64,000 nucleotides of DNA from Candidatus Hydrogenedentota bacterium (GTDB lineage Bacteria; Hydrogenedentota; Hydrogenedentia; Hydrogenedentales; CAILVY01): assembly GCA_029565395.1 (NCBI GenBank), contig JAKQOG010000020.1, positions 1 through 64,000 of the forward strand, read 5' to 3'. Below, in pieces: positions 59,543 to 64,000 of this stretch. Within the stretch, counting starts at the first letter, position 1. The number at the start of each line of letters is the position of its first letter. The notes under the pieces are model-generated. The model was not told where the DNA came from. It saw only the letters and a list, made by a program, of their open reading frames with translations, and searched no databases. Both the position numbers and the translations under genes were made by a program.

Positions 59543-60831
59543 GGTGTTGGGAGACATCCGGTTTGTTGCATATCGTACCGGCGGCAGGGCCACAGGATCA
59601 TTTCGGGTTTCCAAGACCCCCCGCACGTAAGACAGTACAGGTTGCCATTGTGGGACGGAATGAGAATCTCGACGCGGCCATCCTGGTCGTAGTCACACAG
59701 CGTGGGAGATGCGGCGATACGCTTCTTGACCGGGAAGCACCATTTGATCACACCATGGTTGGAAAGACCGTATACATTTCCGTTCGCTGCGCCGAAGATC
59801 ACTTCAATCTCGCCGTCCCCATCCACATCCCCCAGCGCCGGCGCACTTTCAATCCAATCCCCCGCATTGAAACTCCACTTCTCCTCCCCCAAATTGCTGA
59901 GGCAGTAGAGATATCCGCGGCCGCCGCTGTACAGGACTTCGCGCGCCCCGTCCCCGTCGATATCGCCTGCGGCTATGGTCGTATCGATTCTTCCTGGAAA
60001 CGTGCGATGATTCCAAACAACCTTCCCGGCCTTCCCGTCAAGACAGTAGAACACGCCGTCACTGGACGCCGCAAAAACCTCCGGAATGGGAGCATTCATC
60101 ATATCAGCGATCACAGGGCCATTGTTGAAAGCCGCCGCGCCGCGGAACGTCCATACCAATTCACCCTTGTTGTCCACACAAAATACCGAATACGGTCCGC
60201 CGCAAAACACAAGTTCATCTTGGCCATCGTTATTCACATCCCCAACCGCCAGCGGACCGTCAGGTCCAGGGGGCGGCATGTGACGCTCCCATACGAGCGC
60301 ACCATCCCCGGAGCGGCGTTCGAGTTGGCCTGACGTCGATATCCAGTAAACCTCCGGCGTGCCATCATGGCCGGCGTCTGCAATCACGGCATTGCCCCAG
60401 GGAATGCCTTCTTCAATCTCGGCCTTCCATCGGACATCGCCTTCGGCACTCAGACAAACAACACCGTCATTGCGCGTGGTCACCAGGATCTCCGGTTTAC
60501 CGTCACCATCAAGGTCGCCGGCCGTAGGCGTGCCAGTAAGTCGTAATGTGAAATCCTGGCAGGTCCAAAGGGTTTCACGATTCGCGCTCAGACACATGAG
60601 CTTTCGTTCCTCGCTGGATTCCATGAGGATTTCCAGGCCGTGCGCTCCGCTGAGATCCGCCACGACCGGCGATGCATAGACCCGGCTGCCCACCTGATAC
60701 GTCCACAACAGCGCCGGTTGTGCCGCCGTTTGGGGGCTGACCGAAACCGCATCGGGCAGTAATACGAAAAACACCAACACAAGGAGAATGATTTTCATCC
60801 GCGGGATGTTCAGTATCCGTGTTTTCACCAT
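59539..60831 (-). CDS. Secreted FG-GAP/PQQ-like beta-propeller protein
   Basis: The 430-residue protein starts at ATG 60831, 6 nt after AAGGA; the longest frame to 60915 has no SD. A signal segment (MKIILLVLVFFVLLPDAVS) follows. The blades repeat calcium-loop turns of the D-x-D-x-D-G type: DLDGDGKPEILV, DVNNDGQDELVF, DIDGDGAREVLY, DVDGDGEIEVIF and DYDQDGRVEILI, interleaved with CLSA or CVDN plus W, as in PQQ-like repeats. This mix is typical of FG-GAP/VCBS propellers. It probably binds polysaccharide or protein outside the cell. It overlaps the GH9 gene by four bases, so the two form an operon. Confidence 0.85.
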   Translation of the reverse strand: MVKTRILNIPRMKIILLVLVFFVLLPDAVSVSPQTAAQPALLWTYQVGSRVYASPVVADLSGAHGLEILMESSEERKLMCLSANRETLWTCQDFTLRLTGTPTAGDLDGDGKPEILVTTRNDGVVCLSAEGDVRWKAEIEEGIPWGNAVIADAGHDGTPEVYWISTSGQLERRSGDGALVWERHMPPPGPDGPLAVGDVNNDGQDELVFCGGPYSVFCVDNKGELVWTFRGAAAFNNGPVIADMMNAPIPEVFAASSDGVFYCLDGKAGKVVWNHRTFPGRIDTTIAAGDIDGDGAREVLYSGGRGYLYCLSNLGEEKWSFNAGDWIESAPALGDVDGDGEIEVIFGAANGNVYGLSNHGVIKWCFPVKKRIAASPTLCDYDQDGRVEILIPSHNGNLYCLTCGGSWKPEMILWPCRRYDMQQTGCLPTP

Positions 60832-60880
60832 GTACATTCCTTCGCCAATACACTCTCTGAAGCGTGCATTCCAGAGAATA

Positions 60881-60919
60881 ATGTCATTGGACCAGAATGT
60901 ATTGCCGGGCGTCAACTGG
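60881..60919 (-). promoter_or_regulatory. Duplicated 39-bp element, copy B
   Basis: The element lies 50-88 bp upstream of the FG-GAP start at 60831. On the minus strand it reads TTGACG, 18 bp, TCCAAT, close to a promoter layout. It matches copy A at 56752 in 34 of 39 positions. The core CCAATGACAT also occurs at about 53151-53162 on the plus strand, upstream of the ceramidase-like gene. Confidence 0.5.
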
Positions 60920-60982
60920 CCCTTTTGCCAGGATTGGCAAACCTGCAGGTCAATCGCCTAGGATGGATTTCGTGTTACTGCT

Positions 60983-61035
60983 CGTTCCAAAGTTGCACTT
61001 TGGAACGCACTTGTCCCAAAAGCTGTGCTTTGATA
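60983..61035. repeat. Dispersed hairpin element, CGTTCCAAAG family
   Basis: CGTTCCAAAG (60983-60992) and CTTTGGAACG (60998-61007) pair without mismatch around TTGCA. A second, imperfect unit follows (CCCAAAAGCTGTGCTTTGATA). It lies 50 bp upstream of the GH95-like gene. I recall similar sequences scattered in related genomes but could not verify this. It could also act as an operator or attenuator for the gene at 61058. Confidence 0.6.
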
Positions 61036-61057
61036 TGTGACAAACCTCGGGAGATGC

Positions 61058-63463
61058 ATGATGACACCCGTATGGATCAGTCTGGTGTGTGTCACGGTAA
61101 CTATGGCCGCTGGAAGCGGTCTTGTACCATTGTTGTCTGACCCCGTTGATATGGTGTCGCGCAATGATGTGGTGTATGACACGCCGTCCGTGGAGCCGTG
61201 GGAGGCGATGCCGGTGGGCGGCGGCGATCTGTCAGCCATGGTACGGTGCGATGGCGCGGACATTCACTTGCATCTGAGCAAATCGGATGCCTGGGGCTTC
61301 GCAGCGCCGCCGGATGCGCCGGTGGGCACGCGGTATTTTAATAATGTCAGTCCGGGGCACGTGCAGATACACTTGGCCGAGGGAGGAAAAAAGCTTGCTA
61401 ATACTTCATTCAAACAGCATCTGGATCTTTATCATGGACAGATTGTATTGACGCTGGGCGGAGAATCCGGACTGTGCGTGAGGGTATGGGGGCATCCTGA
61501 CCGGCGTGTGCTTATCCTTGAATTTGAGGAGAACTCCAAAATTCCCGGACCCTTGCGTGTGGAACTCTCCGAGTGGCGCGATACCATGCATGTGGCCGCG
61601 GGAAAGGACTGCGTGCATGCTCAAGAAGTCCAGACACGGTCCGCTCGGCCTCACCTCGCTTCCGCAGGCATGCAGGATTACTTCAACGACGAAAATGATC
61701 CACTGTTGAACCGCGAAACGGCGGTGGTCGTCACCGCGCCGGGTGTCTCCGGAGTAAAAACGCAGGTTGAGGGACAGAAAGGATGGATCGAACTTCCTCC
61801 GGAACGGCCCAACCGATTCATGGTCGTTATTGCGTGTGAGATTACATCGAAACGGGGCGCACTCGACAACGCGCGCAACTCCGCACGTGCAATTCCGGCG
61901 GATTCAGTTGCCCAGTTGGCGAAGGAACATGCGGCATGGTGGCAAGACTATTGGTCGAGGTCGTTCATCCGTCTGGAAAGTCCCGGCGACGACGCGCGAA
62001 AGGTCACGGCGGCCTATTATGTGCATATGTATACCCTGGGATGCGTCAACCGGGGGGCCGTGCCTGCAAAATGGGACGGTGGTCCGGGATTACTCCGAAA
62101 TGACGACCGCACGTGGGGTCTGGCGGAGTGGATTCAGGAAATTCGCTTTACCTTCCTGCCGCTGTATGCAGCGAATTGCCTCGATATGGCCAAGGGACTG
62201 CCCAATCACTATTCGGCAATGCGGCCATACTTGCGCGAACAAACCCAAAAAATGTGGGGTTTGGATGGGATCTGGATCCCGGAGACAGTCTTGCCATGGG
62301 GCGGCATTGAAGATTGGGCACTGCATGCTGACGGCATGCCTCTGCTTCCCCATTTCAAGCTGTGGGATCCCAAAACGCGTCCATATGGCCGGTTCGAAGC
62401 CTATAATCCTTATGTTGGTTTTTTGTTCACGGCGGGACTCGAACTCTGCTGGCACTACTTGACGTATGCACGGTATTCAGGCGATGAAACTTTTTTGCGG
62501 GATCAAGCCTATCCGATGCTGCGGGATGTCTGTGTGTTTATCTCCGGGTTGCTTCGCGAAGGTGCCGATAAACGATTCCACCTGGACCCTGCGAATGCCC
62601 TGGAAACATGGTGGCTCGCAGGCGATCCTTCCGATACATTGGACGGCATCCGCGCGATCTTTCCGGAGTTCATCCGTCTTTCCGAGGTGTATGGCGTAGA
62701 TGCCGGTGCGCGCGCGCGGTGTGCGGAGCAATTAAGCCGCCTCCCGGACCAGCCCAGAGGTGTTTGGAATACCGAAGGAGTGATTGACGCCTCCATCGAC
62801 GCCTATGCTCCGGCGATCCGGATGGGTGATCCACCGCGCATTAGCAATTTTGAGAATCCAGCCCTGTATCGGGTATTTCCGTTCGGTCTGAGCGGGATCG
62901 GAACGCCCGATTACGAACGCGCCGTGCGCACGTTCGAGCACCGCATCTGCACGAATGTGCAGGGTTGGTCCATGGACCCCATTTGGGCGGCACGGCTGGG
63001 CTTGCGCGATCAGGCATGCGCCCTGCTCATGGAACATTATCGCAAATGGAACAAATACCGCTATGGCGGCTGGGACAGCGAAAATTCTAATGATCTACCC
63101 GGACGTTTAGCATTAACGCCCTACCTCGATGCGGGCGGCGTCAGCGCGTATGCCTTGCAGTCTATTTTGTTACAAAGCCACAACGACGTAATTCGGATTG
63201 CCCCAGCCCTCGCCTCTGACTGGGCCGGCATCTTCCGCTTGCGCGCCGAAGGTGGATTCCTCGTAACGGCGGAGGTTTCCGGCTCGACAGTCCGTAGCGT
63301 TAAGATTGCCAGCTTGTTGGGCAAATCCTGCACACTCACAAATCCCTGGCCGGACGAATGCGTTGTACGCGATGGTGATGCTGTGATTATTTCGACTCCG
63401 GATCGCAATGTGCGTTTTGATACAGCAGCGGGTCATGCCTATGTAGTGGAACAGCAGCATTGA
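61058..63463 (+). CDS. GH95-like glycosidase, (alpha/alpha)6 barrel
   Basis: The 801-residue protein has ATGs at 61058 and 61061 after CGGGAG; 61061 has better spacing (7 nt), 61058 is the first. A signal peptide follows (VWISLVCVTVTMAAG). The N-terminal beta-supersandwich starts PWEAMPVGGGDLSAMV and HLHLSKSDAWG, which matches the opening of GH95 fucosidase/galactosidase proteins. The helical barrel (about 280-690) includes TWGLAEWIQEIRFTFLPLYAANCLDMA and MWGLDGIWIPE, and the C-terminal sheet RLRAEGGFLVTAEVSG fits GH95. Catalytic residues cannot be named with confidence, and the family may also include GH65 or DUF5703-type proteins. It is divergent from the FG-GAP gene and co-directional with the gene at 63515 (51 bp). 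Confidence 0.68.
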   Translation: MMTPVWISLVCVTVTMAAGSGLVPLLSDPVDMVSRNDVVYDTPSVEPWEAMPVGGGDLSAMVRCDGADIHLHLSKSDAWGFAAPPDAPVGTRYFNNVSPGHVQIHLAEGGKKLANTSFKQHLDLYHGQIVLTLGGESGLCVRVWGHPDRRVLILEFEENSKIPGPLRVELSEWRDTMHVAAGKDCVHAQEVQTRSARPHLASAGMQDYFNDENDPLLNRETAVVVTAPGVSGVKTQVEGQKGWIELPPERPNRFMVVIACEITSKRGALDNARNSARAIPADSVAQLAKEHAAWWQDYWSRSFIRLESPGDDARKVTAAYYVHMYTLGCVNRGAVPAKWDGGPGLLRNDDRTWGLAEWIQEIRFTFLPLYAANCLDMAKGLPNHYSAMRPYLREQTQKMWGLDGIWIPETVLPWGGIEDWALHADGMPLLPHFKLWDPKTRPYGRFEAYNPYVGFLFTAGLELCWHYLTYARYSGDETFLRDQAYPMLRDVCVFISGLLREGADKRFHLDPANALETWWLAGDPSDTLDGIRAIFPEFIRLSEVYGVDAGARARCAEQLSRLPDQPRGVWNTEGVIDASIDAYAPAIRMGDPPRISNFENPALYRVFPFGLSGIGTPDYERAVRTFEHRICTNVQGWSMDPIWAARLGLRDQACALLMEHYRKWNKYRYGGWDSENSNDLPGRLALTPYLDAGGVSAYALQSILLQSHNDVIRIAPALASDWAGIFRLRAEGGFLVTAEVSGSTVRSVKIASLLGKSCTLTNPWPDECVVRDGDAVIISTPDRNVRFDTAAGHAYVVEQQH

Positions 63464-63514
63464 AGCTTCCTTCCGATTTCCGCAGAATACGTTTTGACAA
63501 AGAGAGGAACACAC

Positions 63515-64000
63515 ATGAAGAGCAAGCGCATAGTTCAATTTGCCTGGATGGCGGTGAGTATTTCGATAGCGTTTTCATCGATTGCAGCGCCGATGCTCGA
63601 TGAATCCCCTGCACAAACGGGGGAATGGGGCTTTCGACCAGATGACGGAGCCTCGCCGGTAAATCCCCCTGGGTTTTCGTGGCGGCCTTGCAAGGATGCG
63701 GACCACTATGTGCTGGAAATTGCACAAGATAGCGAATTTAAGAATAGTGTGCTGAGTGAAGCATCCATACCCTGGTCAGCGTATTGTCCTTCAAAGAAAC
63801 TTAACGCTGGAACCTATTTCTGGCGGTATTGTGCGGTGGATGCTGCGGGTGAGACGTCTGAATGGAGTCATATCCGGACATTTTCCATCAGCGGGGATGC
63901 GGTGGTGTTTCCACAACTGACCCGGCAGGAACTGAAGCAGCGCATGCCGGCAGAACACCCCCGTCTCTTCTTCCGTCCGGAAGACCTTCCCCGATTACGC
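63515..64000 (+). CDS. DUF4962/heparinase II/III-type protein (N-terminal part)
   Basis: An open frame of 162 codons from ATG 63515, after AGAGAGGAA, runs off the right edge. The signal peptide (FAWMAVSISIAFSSIAA) is followed by LDESPAQTGEWGFRPDDG, VNPPGFSWRP, an FN3-like strand set (YVLEIAQDSEF, GTYFWRYCAVD) and HPRLFFRPEDLPRLR. This is the layout of the DUF4962 domain that precedes the heparinase II/III lyase barrel. The gene probably codes a polysaccharide lyase acting on uronic-acid-containing polymers such as heparin, alginate or ulvan. Only the first domain is in view, so the catalytic residues are missing from the window. It is probably co-transcribed with the GH95-like gene. Confidence 0.72.
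   Translation, partial: MKSKRIVQFAWMAVSISIAFSSIAAPMLDESPAQTGEWGFRPDDGASPVNPPGFSWRPCKDADHYVLEIAQDSEFKNSVLSEASIPWSAYCPSKKLNAGTYFWRYCAVDAAGETSEWSHIRTFSISGDAVVFPQLTRQELKQRMPAEHPRLFFRPEDLPRLR

Overview
The window looks like chromosomal DNA of an uncultured, Gram-negative, polysaccharide-degrading bacterium. Its secreted proteins carry long acidic (Gly-Glu)n linkers and a paired dockerin-like motif (INLSELLR-x-IQFFN ... EDG-x-x-PG). From memory this combination is typical of Candidatus Hydrogenedentota (NKB19); a related PVC-type lineage is the main alternative. Lipoprotein and Tat signals, DUF1559-type pseudopilins and many sialidase-like and glycosidase genes fit either. No tRNA, rRNA, CRISPR array, transposase or phage structural gene was recognised.

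Layout. 1-6.7 kb: the start of a Gly-rich CSLREA-type surface protein, two membrane proteins of unknown function and a 1302-residue secreted Ig/FN3 protein. 6.8-14.3 kb: a very large hybrid sensor kinase, an HflKC-like pair of SPFH proteins with a clear terminator, and a lipoprotein. 14.5-20.3 kb: a GH36 alpha-galactosidase and a multidomain protein with two FGE-sulfatase domains. 20.5-30.1 kb: a six-gene minus-strand block (SSS symporter, two paralogous propeller hydrolase-like proteins, PLP aminotransferase, enolase-superfamily dehydratase, serine-hydrolase fusion lipoprotein) with a control region facing a secreted beta-helix protein. 31.6-39.5 kb: a GH42-like galactosidase, a GH127 enzyme with its Cys/Glu zinc site intact, a repeat-filled intergenic island and tandem sialidase paralogues. 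39.6-40.3 kb: a HigBA toxin-antitoxin pair with a leaderless-looking promoter. 40.4-51.5 kb: a Tat-exported TIM-barrel protein, a soluble cNMP/GAF sensor kinase, a pseudopilin, a 1464-residue beta-helix protein with five near-identical tandem domains, and MgtE. 51.6-64 kb: a GH39/GH5-like glycosidase, a ceramidase-like protein, an acetoacetate decarboxylase-like/acyl-CoA dehydrogenase pair, a GH9 cellulase-like enzyme coupled to an FG-GAP propeller protein, a GH95-like enzyme and the start of a DUF4962/heparinase-type protein.

Taken together, the genes suggest secreted breakdown of plant, algal or host glycans (galactose, arabinose, beta-glucan, possibly sialic or uronic acids), uptake by a sodium symporter, and dehydration of a sugar acid in the cytoplasm. 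Two large sensor kinases may supply control. Start codons were moved to the best Shine-Dalgarno (SD) site where the longest reading frame was implausible, and each such choice is explained. All family names come from reading motifs by eye; no database search was run.
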